Below, piece after piece: positions 16,083-24,123 of a stretch of DNA of 64,000 bases. The stretch is taken from the NCBI GenBank assembly GCA_903878085.1, contig CAIRGJ010000023.1:89855-153854 (forward strand). Reading direction: 5' to 3'. Below the pieces are notes generated by a model. The model was given only the letters and a program-made list of their open reading frames with translations. It did no database searches and was not told where the DNA came from. Origin of the DNA: an uncultured Hyphomicrobiales bacterium. Lineage in GTDB: Bacteria > Pseudomonadota > Alphaproteobacteria > Rhizobiales > Xanthobacteraceae. A program made the position numbers and the translations under genes. Each line of letters starts with the position of its first letter. The first letter of the stretch is position 1.

Positions 16083-16973
16083 ATGACCGCCAAGACCAGC
16101 TTTCGAGGATCGTTCACCGCGCTGGTTACGCCGTTCAAAAACGGCGCGGTCGACGAGAAGGCGTTCCGCGATCTGGTCGAATGGCAAATAAGCGAAGGGA
16201 CTAATGGCTTGGTGCCGGTCGGCACCACCGGCGAGAGCCCGACGCTGTCGCACGACGAGCACAAGCGCGTGGTGGAATGGTGCATCGACCAGACCAAGGG
16301 CCGCGTACCGGTGATCGCCGGCGCCGGCTCGAACTCGACCGCCGAGGCGGTCGAACTGTCGCAGCACGCCGAAGAGGCGGGCGCCGACGCCGTGCTGATC
16401 GTCACGCCCTATTACAACAAGCCGACCCAGGAAGGCATGTACCAGCACTTCAAGGCGATCAACGACGCCATCGGCATTCCGATCATCATCTACAACATCC
16501 CCGGCCGCTCGGTGATCGATATGTCGGTCGAGACCATGAAGCGGCTGTTCGACTGCAAGAACATTTCCGGCGTCAAGGACGCCACCGCCAGCATGATGCG
16601 GGTGTCGCAGCAGCGCGAAGTGCTCGGGCCGGACTTCAACCAGCTCTCCGGCGAAGACGGCACGTGCCTGGGCTTTATGGCGCATGGCGGCCACGGCTGT
16701 ATTTCGGTGACCTCGAACGTGGCGCCGCGGCTGTGCGCCGAATTCCAGAGCGCCTGCCTGAAGGGCGACTTCGCCACCGCGCTCAAGCTGCAGGACAAGC
16801 TGATGCCGCTGCATCAGCATCTGTTCGTCGAGACCAATCCGTCGCCGGCCAAGTATGCGCTGTCGGTGCTCGGCAAGATTTCGGACGAAGTGCGGCTGCC
16901 GATGGTGCCTTTGTCTGACAAGTCGAAGGCGATTGTGCGCGACGCCATGGTGCATGCCGGGCTGATCAACTAG
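16083..16973 (+). CDS. dapA: 4-hydroxy-tetrahydrodipicolinate synthase
   Basis: At 296 residues it has the family length. It condenses pyruvate with aspartate semialdehyde, the first step committed to lysine and diaminopimelate, in the cytoplasm. The (beta/alpha)8 barrel shows [20 protein letters not shown] (pyruvate-binding TTGE near residues 43-46), [34 protein letters not shown] (catalytic Tyr), [13 protein letters not shown], then [11 protein letters not shown] with the Schiff-base lysine near residue 160, and [21 protein letters not shown] sits 7 bases before the ATG. mscL follows after about 30 bases, possibly in one transcript. Confidence 0.97.
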   Translation: MTAKTSFRGSFTALVTPFKNGAVDEKAFRDLVEWQISEGTNGLVPVGTTGESPTLSHDEHKRVVEWCIDQTKGRVPVIAGAGSNSTAEAVELSQHAEEAGADAVLIVTPYYNKPTQEGMYQHFKAINDAIGIPIIIYNIPGRSVIDMSVETMKRLFDCKNISGVKDATASMMRVSQQREVLGPDFNQLSGEDGTCLGFMAHGGHGCISVTSNVAPRLCAEFQSACLKGDFATALKLQDKLMPLHQHLFVETNPSPAKYALSVLGKISDEVRLPMVPLSDKSKAIVRDAMVHAGLIN

Positions 16974-17001
16974 CGCGAGGCGGGCGATGAGGCTGCACGC
17001 C

Positions 17002-17412
17002 ATGCTCGATGAATTCAAGAAATTCGCCCTGCGCGGCAATGTTGTCGATCTCGCGGTCGGCGTGATCATCGGCGCGGCCTTCGGCGCCATCGTCACCTCG
17101 GCGGTCGGCGACATCATCATGCCGCTGATCGGCGCGGTGACTGGTGGTCTCGACTTCTCGAACTATTTTCTGCCGCTGTCGTCCAAGGTCACCGCCACGA
17201 CCTTGCTTGAGGCAAAAAAGCAAGGTGCTGTAATAGCTTACGGTAGTTTTCTCACTGTCACGCTTAACTTCATCATCATCAGTTTTGTGCTGTTCCTCAT
17301 CATCCGCGCCATCGGCCGCCTGATGGCCAAGGAAGCCGAAAAGACCCCGCCGCTGTCCAAGCAGGAACAACTGCTGACAGAGATACGGGATTTCCTGGCA
17401 AAGAAGCCCTGA
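17002..17412 (+). CDS. mscL: Large-conductance mechanosensitive channel
   Basis: The protein has 136 residues from the ATG at 17002, giving the family N-terminus [20 protein letters not shown]. An ATG at 16987 would add five residues (MRLHA) and also has a GAGG upstream, so either start is possible. TM1 is [20 protein letters not shown] with the gating Gly/Ala face. A periplasmic loop ([13 protein letters not shown]) follows, then TM2 ([20 protein letters not shown]) and a charged C-terminal helix ([15 protein letters not shown]). The homopentamer opens under membrane tension to release solutes on osmotic downshock. Confidence 0.95.
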   Translation: MLDEFKKFALRGNVVDLAVGVIIGAAFGAIVTSAVGDIIMPLIGAVTGGLDFSNYFLPLSSKVTATTLLEAKKQGAVIAYGSFLTVTLNFIIISFVLFLIIRAIGRLMAKEAEKTPPLSKQEQLLTEIRDFLAKKP

Positions 17413-17421
17413 CCGCTTCCG

Positions 17422-18648
17422 CTACTTGATCTCCACCATGCCGACCTGATTGGCGAGGCTGTTGGCCGTCACCGGATTGCCGTTCGGCATCACGTCCATG
17501 TTGCGCACGATGTCGCCACCGCCGGGGATCGCCCAGCTCTGGAATGTCTCGGCCTTGGGATCGAACCGCACGATGGTGTTCGGCTTGGCGAAGGACTCGG
17601 TGTACCAGAGCGCGCCCCGCGTGAAGACGATGCCGTAGGGCTCCGACTTCGGGCCGCTCGGCGACTGCCATTCGGTGACCTTGCCGGTGGCCGGATCGAG
17701 GCGGCCGAGGAAACCGCGCGCGAAATCGGTGTACCAAATGATGTCGTCCGGCGCAATCACGAGGCGCCGCGGACGCGCGCCGGGATCGGGCAAAGTGTAT
17801 TCCTTGATCGCCATGTTCTTGTCGATGGTGGCGACCTTGTTGGCGCCGAACTCGACGAAGTGCACGACGTTCTTGGAATTCACCGCCATGCCGTAAGGCC
17901 GCGACTTCGGCGTCGGCGAGGTGACAAGCTTGACCTCACCGGATTTGGGGTCGAGCCGGCCGACCATGTTGGCCTGCTGCACCGTGAACCACAGCATGCC
18001 GTCATGATCGAAGATCAAGGTGTGCGGATCTTTCGCCGCCGGATCCGGCATGGCGTATTCGGTGGTGATGCCGGTTTTCGGATCGAGCTTGCCGATGAAG
18101 CTGCCGATATTGCCGGTGAACCAGATGTTGCCATCCTTGTCCTCGACCAGGCCATGCGGTCCGCTGTGCGGCGACTTCAGGCTGTATTCGCGGATGGCGC
18201 CGGTCTTGGGATCGATGCGGCCGAGCTTGTTGGACAGTTGCCCCGACCACCAGATCGCGCCGTCTTTGGTGGCGAGCGGGTCGTGCGGACGCGAGCCGAT
18301 GGTGGGGACGTCCCACAGCTTGATGCTGGCCTGAACGGGGCCGGCAACGACGGCGGCAGGCGGTCGCGGCCGCTCGGGGAAGTTCTTCATCAGATAGGTG
18401 GTGACCGTCGGCCAGTCTTCCGGTGCGATCGGCGCGGCCATGTTCTGCATCATGTGTTGGAGCATGTTCCAGCCGGCCGGCGTATAGCCGGCGCGCAGGC
18501 GATTGATGTCATGGCAGCCGCCGCAGGTCGCGACCACGATGTCCTTGCCCGGCCCGTCGGGGAAATTCGGCGGCGCGGCCTGGCTCCAGGCGGTGGAAAC
18601 CGAAGACAAAAGCGCCATGGCAAGAATAGCCGGAAACGGTCGGTTCAT
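17422..18648 (-). CDS. Vgb-like beta-propeller protein with an N-terminal heme-c motif
   Basis: The protein has 408 residues from the ATG at 18648, chosen because AGGGAG is 7 bases upstream and a signal peptide follows (MNRPFPAILAMALLSSVSTA, then WSQA). Residues 37-50 contain ATCGGCHDINRLRAG, a CXXCH heme-attachment site. From about residue 110 repeated blades of the virginiamycin-B-lyase/NHL type appear, for example GAIWWSGQLSNKLGRIDPKT, GNIWFTGNIGSFIGKLDPKT and GMLWFTVQQANMVGRLDPKS. Such secreted propellers are often called streptogramin lyases, but antibiotic cleavage is not implied. A periplasmic redox or binding role is more likely given the heme. It is convergent with mscL. Confidence 0.85.
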   Translation of the reverse strand: MNRPFPAILAMALLSSVSTAWSQAAPPNFPDGPGKDIVVATCGGCHDINRLRAGYTPAGWNMLQHMMQNMAAPIAPEDWPTVTTYLMKNFPERPRPPAAVVAGPVQASIKLWDVPTIGSRPHDPLATKDGAIWWSGQLSNKLGRIDPKTGAIREYSLKSPHSGPHGLVEDKDGNIWFTGNIGSFIGKLDPKTGITTEYAMPDPAAKDPHTLIFDHDGMLWFTVQQANMVGRLDPKSGEVKLVTSPTPKSRPYGMAVNSKNVVHFVEFGANKVATIDKNMAIKEYTLPDPGARPRRLVIAPDDIIWYTDFARGFLGRLDPATGKVTEWQSPSGPKSEPYGIVFTRGALWYTESFAKPNTIVRFDPKAETFQSWAIPGGGDIVRNMDVMPNGNPVTANSLANQVGMVEIK

Positions 18649-18826
18649 GATCATGCTCCCTATATGCGCTTCTTGTTTATGAGCCGGGCGCGTCGGCGGC
18701 TGCGATCTTGTCGGCTGGCCGGACTTGTCGTCAAGGGAGACAGCAGCCACATACTGCAATTCAGCCTCTGCTGCCCGCCGTCCTGTCGCGGTTGACCCCG
18801 CCCCCTGTATTTGATCGATTGCCGCC

Positions 18827-19294
18827 ATGGCTGCCAAACCGCGTTTCAAGTCCGTCGCCGAAAACCGCAAGGCGCGGTTCAACTATGAAATCGGCGAGGT
18901 CGTCGAGGCCGGCATCGTGCTGACCGGCAGCGAGGTCAAATCCTTGCGGCTGGGCAAGGCGACCATCGCAGAATCCTATGCCGACACCCGCGACGGCGAG
19001 ATCTGGCTGATCAACGCCAATATCCCGGAATACCTGCAGGCGCACCGCTACAATCACACGCCGAAGCGGCCGCGCAAACTGCTGCTGCACCAGCGCCAGA
19101 TCAACAAATTCGCCGGCGCGGTCGAGCGCGAAGGCATGACGCTGGTGCCGCTCAAGCTCTATTTCAACGCGCAAGGGCGCGCCAAGGTCGAGATCGCGCT
19201 CGGCAAGGGCAAGAAGATGCACGACAAGCGCGAGACGATGAAGAAGCGCTCATGGGACCGCGAGCGCGGTCGGCTGATGCGGGACAAGGGCTGA
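18827..19294 (+). CDS. smpB: SsrA-binding protein SmpB
   Basis: At 155 residues it has the full family length. SmpB binds tmRNA and places it in stalled ribosomes for trans-translation. Family blocks: [100 protein letters not shown] and the basic C-terminal tail [20 protein letters not shown] that enters the mRNA channel. The tmRNA gene is not visible in this window. The next gene begins 8 bases downstream, so the two may be co-transcribed. Confidence 0.97.
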   Translation: MAAKPRFKSVAENRKARFNYEIGEVVEAGIVLTGSEVKSLRLGKATIAESYADTRDGEIWLINANIPEYLQAHRYNHTPKRPRKLLLHQRQINKFAGAVEREGMTLVPLKLYFNAQGRAKVEIALGKGKKMHDKRETMKKRSWDRERGRLMRDKG

Positions 19295-19301
19295 GCAAAG
19301 C

Positions 19302-20807
19302 ATGCCGGACGTCGTCTCGACCCGGCGCCTGATTGTCTTGTTCGCGATTGGCGGCGGTGCGCTCGCAGTCTTCGTGCTCAGCAGTCTGGCGCCGCTCAAC
19401 CACAACGATTTCATGTACGCGCTGGCGCCGGCGGTGTGGGCCCAGCATGGCGCGCTCTACACCGACGTGCCCTTCGTGCAGGCGCCGCTGTCGATCCTGC
19501 TGAACTCGGCTCTGGTCGCGATTACCGGCGACGTCAACATCGCTCTGCTTGGCCGCATCGTCTCGATGCTGCTGGTGCTGCTGGCCGTCCTGTTGCCGGT
19601 GCTCGGTCGCGCGACGCGGGCCGACCCTGTTGTCTGGGTGCTGTACGTCGCGCTCTGTCTGACCAATCTTTTCATCGTCTTCGACGGCAGCGAAATCGGC
19701 AATTACGCGATCGCGCTGCTGGCGCTGTCGGCTGCCGTGACGGCGATCCAGGCGCCGGGATCGCCGCTGTGGCGCGGTTTCGCCGTCTGCGCCTGCGCCG
19801 GCCTGGCGACGTCGGCGAAGCTCTATTTCATCTTTCTGTGTCCGGCGCTTTTTATTTACTTCCTGCTGCACGAACGGGCCGCGCGCGATCCGTTCGTCAT
19901 CGTGGCCTGCGGCTTCGGGTTTCTGGCCGGGTTTTCGCCCATCCTGTTTTTCCTGGTGCGCGACAGCCAAAATTTCCTGCGCTGGAACGTGCAGATCCAC
20001 CAGTTGATCTTGCCGACGCGGGTGCCCGATGTCGCCACCGGCTTGCAGCGGATCGGCAAATTCATCGCGACTTTCGTGGTGCTGATGGCGATCCCGATCG
20101 GCTTCGTCCTGGTTGCGGGCGCGCAGGCATGGCGTCGCGCGGGCCTGGAACGGGGCAGGGCCTGCGGCAGACTGCTGTTGCTGGTGTCGGCCGGCGCGAT
20201 GGCGATTTCGCCGATTTATGTCTTCGAGCAATATCTGGGGCCGCTGGCTCTGCTGCTGTTGCTGTTCTCGGCGCCGTGGAATTCAGCCGACGCCAGAGTG
20301 CGGCGTTTGTACTTGATCCTGGGCGGTCTGACGCTCGGGCTACAGTGCGTGGTGCTCGCGCAAGTCTCGGCGCGCAATGTCGGGCCGGACGGCAATCTCG
20401 CGGTGGCGCAACTGCGCACGCTGCAAGCCAAGGCGCGGCAGATCGTCGGCAAGGACTATGCCTGCGACCGCAGGCTCTACACGGCGTCGCCGCTATTCCT
20501 GCTGGAAAACGGCGTGAAATATCCGCCCGAAATGGCGGCCGGGCCGTTCCTGATGTTCTTGCGCGGCGAGGCGGTGGCGCGAAAGGGCGATCAGTTCGAT
20601 CTCGAGGCCCACATCCGGACGTGGAATCCCGATATCGCGATCTGGGGCTATTATCTCGACAGCACCGATCCGGCCGAGGCCGAAGTCGACCGCATCATTC
20701 GCGATTACGCGATCGGGCACGGTTTCGCCGTGACGGCGATTGGACAGATGAGCGGGCACCGCATTGAACTCGGCACCCGGCCCGGTTGCCGACCACCGCA
20801 GAAATAG
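19302..20807 (+). CDS. Polytopic membrane protein, probable GT-C type glycosyltransferase
   Basis: The protein has 501 residues. About ten hydrophobic segments run from residue 10 to about 345, followed by a soluble C-terminal domain of about 150 residues. The first periplasmic loop carries the acidic pattern LNHNDFMYALAPAVWAQHGA, similar in placement to the catalytic Asp/Glu loops of GT-C (ArnT/PMT-like) enzymes, and ALYTDVPFVQAPLSILLNS resembles the second loop. These enzymes move sugars from polyprenyl-phosphate donors in the inner membrane. The fold assignment is by topology and loop pattern only. It starts 8 bases after smpB. Confidence 0.65.
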   Translation: MPDVVSTRRLIVLFAIGGGALAVFVLSSLAPLNHNDFMYALAPAVWAQHGALYTDVPFVQAPLSILLNSALVAITGDVNIALLGRIVSMLLVLLAVLLPVLGRATRADPVVWVLYVALCLTNLFIVFDGSEIGNYAIALLALSAAVTAIQAPGSPLWRGFAVCACAGLATSAKLYFIFLCPALFIYFLLHERAARDPFVIVACGFGFLAGFSPILFFLVRDSQNFLRWNVQIHQLILPTRVPDVATGLQRIGKFIATFVVLMAIPIGFVLVAGAQAWRRAGLERGRACGRLLLLVSAGAMAISPIYVFEQYLGPLALLLLLFSAPWNSADARVRRLYLILGGLTLGLQCVVLAQVSARNVGPDGNLAVAQLRTLQAKARQIVGKDYACDRRLYTASPLFLLENGVKYPPEMAAGPFLMFLRGEAVARKGDQFDLEAHIRTWNPDIAIWGYYLDSTDPAEAEVDRIIRDYAIGHGFAVTAIGQMSGHRIELGTRPGCRPPQK

Positions 20808-20874
20808 CCAGATAGATGCGCGCCGGTCTTCGGTGTTAGCCTTCGTGATGATGTGCACTTAAGGACCCGCCGCA

Positions 20875-21264
20875 ATGCCGCCGACCAAGCTCGATCACTG
20901 CGTCATCAAGATCACCGATTGGGACCGCTCTAACAGGTTCTATTCCGAAGTCATGGGCGCCGAGTTGGTGGCGCGGCCGGCCGGCTTCGCCTATCGCTTC
21001 GGCGACAAGCAACTTAATGTCCACGGGCCGGGCGTTGTGCCCGCCGAAGTGGCGCTATTGCCGGTGCAGCCCGGCAATAGCGATCTTTGTTTCGAATGGG
21101 GCGGGCCGATCGAGGATGCCATCGCGCATCTCAAAGCCCATGGCATCGCCGTCGAGCGCGGGCCGATGCAGCGCTTCGGCGCCAAGGGGCCGGGAACCTC
21201 GGTCTACTTTCGCGATCCCGACGGCTCGCTGATGGAATTTATGTCATATACAGGTGATAGATGA
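20875..21264 (+). CDS. VOC-family (glyoxalase/dioxygenase fold) protein
   Basis: The protein has 129 residues with two beta-alpha-beta-beta-beta modules of the vicinal-oxygen-chelate superfamily: KLDHCVIKITDWDRSNRFYS, EVMGAELVARPAGFAYRFGD, then LCFEWGGPIEDAIAHLKAHG and SVYFRDPDGSLMEFMSY, where the final Glu and the early His are the usual metal ligands. The reaction is unknown; relatives include glyoxalase I, fosfomycin-resistance proteins and extradiol dioxygenases. The stop overlaps the next start (ATGA at 21261-21264), indicating translational coupling with the peroxiredoxin. Confidence 0.88.
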   Translation: MPPTKLDHCVIKITDWDRSNRFYSEVMGAELVARPAGFAYRFGDKQLNVHGPGVVPAEVALLPVQPGNSDLCFEWGGPIEDAIAHLKAHGIAVERGPMQRFGAKGPGTSVYFRDPDGSLMEFMSYTGDR

Positions 21265-21839
21265 CCGAAGCGCCCGGCACGCATGATCCAAACATTTTGC
21301 CGCCCAATATCCCGATCCCGCAAGACGACGGCGCCGCGCGCCACCTTGTCGGGATGACGTTGCCCGATCTGGCGCTGCCATCCACTGACGGCGCGCCGGT
21401 CAATCTGTCGAAGCTCAACGGCCGCACGGTGGTCTACATCTATCCGCGCACCGGCGTGCCGGGCGTCGATCTGCCGCCGGGCTGGAATGAGATTCCGGGC
21501 GCGCGCGGCTGCACACCGCAATCCTGTTCGTTCCGCGATCATTTCGGCGAGCTCACGCGCCTTGGCGTGGCGCATCTGTTTGGCCTGTCGACGCAGGACA
21601 CCGCCTATCAGCAGGAAGCGGCGACGCGGCTGCATCTGCCCTTCGCGATTTTGTCGGATAACAAACTGGCGCTGACCCAGGCGCTCAAGCTGCCGACCTT
21701 TACGACGTCCGGCATGACGCTGTTAAAGCGCATGGCGCTGGTGATCGACGACGGCGTGATTGTGAAAGCGTTCTACCCGGTATTTCCGCCGGACAAGAAT
21801 GCCGAGGAAGTCATTGCGTGGCTTCAGGCGTCCAAGTAA
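21261..21839 (+). CDS. PrxQ/BCP-type peroxiredoxin
   Basis: The protein has 192 residues with the thioredoxin-fold AhpC/TSA domain. GARGCTPQSCSFRDHF fits the BCP/PrxQ signature with peroxidatic Cys (C84) and resolving Cys five residues later (C89). An insert between the Tyr-Pro-Arg motif (VVYIYPRTGVPG) and the active site is larger than in E. coli BCP. It would reduce H2O2 and organic peroxides with thioredoxin. The coupling to a VOC protein suggests a shared detoxification role. Its 3' end overlaps the convergent uracil-DNA glycosylase gene by 16 bases. Confidence 0.85.
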   Translation: MTEAPGTHDPNILPPNIPIPQDDGAARHLVGMTLPDLALPSTDGAPVNLSKLNGRTVVYIYPRTGVPGVDLPPGWNEIPGARGCTPQSCSFRDHFGELTRLGVAHLFGLSTQDTAYQQEAATRLHLPFAILSDNKLALTQALKLPTFTTSGMTLLKRMALVIDDGVIVKAFYPVFPPDKNAEEVIAWLQASK

Positions 21840-22486
21840 CTGCGCACCTTCTCAAACACATCGCGAAACATTGCCGTCGTCAACACGCCGGTATTGGTGT
21901 TGTAGCGCGAGCAGTGATAGCTGGAAAACAGCGCCAACGCGCCAGTGCTTTCATGCGTGAGCATGTTCTTGCCGGCATGCTTGAACGGTGTCTGCGATTT
22001 CTTGGCGCCGAAGGCGCTGACCACGCTGTTGTGCGCGACATGGCCGAGCACGACGATGACCGTCAGATTTTTCATCTCGGCGACGGTGGGTGTAAGAAAA
22101 TCGCGGCAGGTATTGATCTCTGCCGGCGTCGGCTTGTTTTCCGGCGGCACGCAGCGCACCGCGTTGGTGATGCGGCAATCGATCAGCTCCAGGCCGTCGT
22201 CGATCCGCGCGTCGAAACTGCCGCGGGCAAAGCCGTAGCGGCCGAGCGTCTCGTACAACAGCAAGCCGGCATAGTCGCCGGTGAAGGGCCGCCCGGTGCG
22301 GTTGGCGCCTTGCACGCCGGGGGCGAGGCCCACGATCAGGAGCCGCGCATCGGCCGGTCCGAACGAGGGCACCGGCGCGTTGAACCAGGCCGGTTCCTTG
22401 GCGCGCAAGCTTTCACGATAGGCGACCAGCCGCGGACAGCGCGGGCAGTTCCGCCCAGGCTTTCCCGCGAGCTTTGCTGTGCTCAT
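21824..22486 (-). CDS. Uracil-DNA glycosylase, family 5 (UdgB-like)
   Basis: The protein has 220 residues. N-terminal CPRCPRLVAYRES is the start of a four-Cys iron-sulfur cluster site (C14, C17, with further Cys at about residues 111 and 127). Motif A is LLIVGLAPGVQGANRTGRPF, with FTGDYAGLLLYETL. NAVRCVPPENKPTPAE and motif B-like SYHCSRYNTNTG follow. Family-5 enzymes remove uracil, and often hypoxanthine and xanthine, from DNA for base-excision repair. The replacement of the usual HPS-type motif by YHCSRYN is characteristic of this branch. A palindromic repeat follows the start side at 22494-22571. Confidence 0.88.
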   Translation of the reverse strand: MSTAKLAGKPGRNCPRCPRLVAYRESLRAKEPAWFNAPVPSFGPADARLLIVGLAPGVQGANRTGRPFTGDYAGLLLYETLGRYGFARGSFDARIDDGLELIDCRITNAVRCVPPENKPTPAEINTCRDFLTPTVAEMKNLTVIVVLGHVAHNSVVSAFGAKKSQTPFKHAGKNMLTHESTGALALFSSYHCSRYNTNTGVLTTAMFRDVFEKVRSYLDA

Positions 22487-22493
22487 TTTTGTT

Positions 22494-22571
22494 TGCGCAT
22501 GATCTGATCCGAAAACCGGTTCCCTAACCCTCGGGTCAAGCCCGAGGGCATGCTTTTCGGGATTATGCGCG
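22494..22571. repeat. Palindromic repeat of the GCATGATC..GAAAA family with inner hairpin
   Basis: TGCGCATGATCTGATCCGAAAACCGG at the left end pairs with CTTTTCGGGATTATGCGC at the right end; an inner stem CCCTCGGG/CCCGAGGG sits at 22528-22548. Other copies are at 26458, 31223 and 51153. Confidence 0.75.
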
Positions 22572-22572
22572 A

Positions 22573-23241
22573 CTAATCTTCGAAGTCGTCGTCGTCCGCG
22601 CCGACAACGGCACCGGCGCGCTGCGGCGCCGGCGGACGCTGCAGGAATTGCGGCGTGTGCTGACCCGGTTCGCCGGGGCCGCGGTCGTGGTTCGGCGCGC
22701 GCGCCGGACGCTCGGACGGATCGCGGCCGATCTTGCTCTGCAGCGTGACGATGTCGGTGAAGACGTCGGCCTGGCGGCGCAACTCGTCGGCGATCATCGG
22801 CGGCTGCGTCGAGATCGTCGAGATCACGGTGACCTTCACGCCTCTGCGCTGCACGGCTTCCACCAGCGAGCGGAAATCGCCGTCGCCGGAGAACAGCACC
22901 ATATGGTCGATGGTGCCGGCGATCTCCATGGCATCGACCGCGAGTTCGATGTCCATGTTGCCCTTGATCTTGCGGCGGCCGGTCTGGTCGACGAATTCCT
23001 TGGTCGCCTTGGTGACGACCGAATAGCCGTTGTAGTCGAGCCAGTCGATCAGCGGGCGGATCGAGGAGTATTCCTGATCTTCGATCACCGCGGTGTAATA
23101 AAACGCCCGCAGCAGGTAACCGCGCGCGCGGAATTCGGTCAGCAGCTTCTTGTAGTCGATGTCGAAGCCAAGCGATTTGGCGGTGGCGTAAAGATTGGCG
23201 CCATCAATGAACAATGCGATTTTTTCACCGGGGACGGTCAT
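22573..23241 (-). CDS. NYN-domain (LabA/DUF88) protein with acidic tail
   Basis: The protein has 222 residues. The PIN-like NYN domain spans residues 1 to about 165, with conserved acidic residues for metal binding: EKIALFIDGANLYATAKSLG (D13), IKGNMDIELAVDAMEIA (D96 and D102) and DHMVLFSGDGDFRSLVEAVQ (D121, D123). RRGVKVTVIST closes the fold. The C-terminal 50 residues are Pro/Arg-rich and end in an acidic cluster (GADDDDFED). Members are putative RNases. It is divergent from rpoZ. Confidence 0.9.
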   Translation of the reverse strand: MTVPGEKIALFIDGANLYATAKSLGFDIDYKKLLTEFRARGYLLRAFYYTAVIEDQEYSSIRPLIDWLDYNGYSVVTKATKEFVDQTGRRKIKGNMDIELAVDAMEIAGTIDHMVLFSGDGDFRSLVEAVQRRGVKVTVISTISTQPPMIADELRRQADVFTDIVTLQSKIGRDPSERPARAPNHDRGPGEPGQHTPQFLQRPPAPQRAGAVVGADDDDFED

Positions 23242-23553
23242 GGGGCTTTCTCACAATTCTTCGCGATAACGTCACAACAGGGGTGATCCGGCGGCGGCCC
23301 GCACAAAAGAGGGTGCAGGGCTTAATAGCGGCGGATCGGCGTTAACAGGCTGACGGCGCCTTCGATCAAATCATTTGGCGCCCTGCGGACAGGCCATTTC
23401 CGAGAAAATCCAGCCGGATCGGTCCGTTCGCAGTGGGGTTCTGTAACCGACGGATACGGCTAATCCAAGACAAAAATGCTTGAATTCTCATCCCATAAAG
23501 GATAGCTAGCAGTTGATTTCAGCACATAGTTCCACCCGAGGAGTGACGAGCCG
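23242..23553. other. Upstream region of rpoZ
   Basis: The spacer between divergent genes has no open frame worth calling. The rpoZ-proximal 80 bases hold a promoter candidate (23480-23508) and a GAGGAG-type ribosome-binding site at about 23538-23543. Confidence 0.5.
23480..23508 (+). promoter_or_regulatory. Candidate sigma-70 promoter for rpoZ
   Basis: TTGAAT (23480-23485), a 17-base spacer, and TAGCTA (23503-23508). It lies about 45 bases before the rpoZ start codon. The match to consensus is partial. Confidence 0.35.
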
Positions 23554-23952
23554 ATGGCCCGTGTCACCGTTGAAGACTGCATCGACAAAGTCGAAAATCG
23601 TTTCGATCTGGTCCTTTTGGCGAGCTACCGCGCGCGGATGATCTCGTCCGGCTCGCAGATTACGCTCGATCGCGACAACGACAAGAACCCGGTCGTCGCC
23701 TTGCGCGAAATCGCCGAGACGACGGTATCCCCGGGCGATCTCAAGGAAGACTTGATCCACAGCCTGCAGAAGTATGTTGAGGTCGACGAGCCTGAGCCCG
23801 AGGTGACGCTGATCGGTTCAGGCGCCGGCGCATCCGCCGATTCGGACGATGCCGACGTAACCGTCGCTGCCCCGATGACCGAGGAAGAACTGCTCAAGGG
23901 CCTCGAAGGCCTGGCGCCGCCGGAAGAAGTGCCGGAAGACGACGCCGAATAG
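23554..23952 (+). CDS. rpoZ: RNA polymerase omega subunit
   Basis: The protein has 132 residues. Omega helps fold the beta' subunit and forms part of the ppGpp binding site 1. The N-terminal [20 protein letters not shown] followed by [13 protein letters not shown] is the conserved core (MAR start, RFDLVLLA). From residue 75 the protein has an acidic, low-complexity tail ([10 protein letters not shown] through VPEDDAE), typical of alphaproteobacterial omega and longer than in E. coli. The gene is next to the (p)ppGpp synthetase/hydrolase gene, as in many proteobacteria, but a terminator at 23986 separates the two. Confidence 0.97.
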   Translation: MARVTVEDCIDKVENRFDLVLLASYRARMISSGSQITLDRDNDKNPVVALREIAETTVSPGDLKEDLIHSLQKYVEVDEPEPEVTLIGSGAGASADSDDADVTVAAPMTEEELLKGLEGLAPPEEVPEDDAE

Positions 23953-23985
23953 CCCTCACGCTCCGGTTTTCCTACCATTTAAGAC

Positions 23986-24015
23986 AAAGGCCCGGTCCCT
24001 GGACTGGGCCTTTTT
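23986..24015 (+). terminator. Intrinsic terminator after rpoZ
   Basis: AAAGGCCCGGTCC (23986-23998) pairs with GGACTGGGCCTTT (24001-24013) over a 2-base turn, with TTTTT at 24011-24015. It isolates rpoZ from rsh. Confidence 0.9.
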
Positions 24016-24123
24016 GTTAATGAGTTAGGCAACCCCTTGCTCCCGCAGGGAAATGACGTGATATCTAATCAAATGTGAGCCCGGGCGCGGATTTGCGCGC
24101 CGGGCACTGCCGAGGTCGCACCC

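Noticed and set aside
14317..16086. 589-codon open frame on the plus strand
   Set aside because: It is antisense to the lytic transglycosylase and extends into the dapA leader. Its translation is rich in Arg, Gly and His with no family features, the usual result of GC-rich third positions on the other strand.
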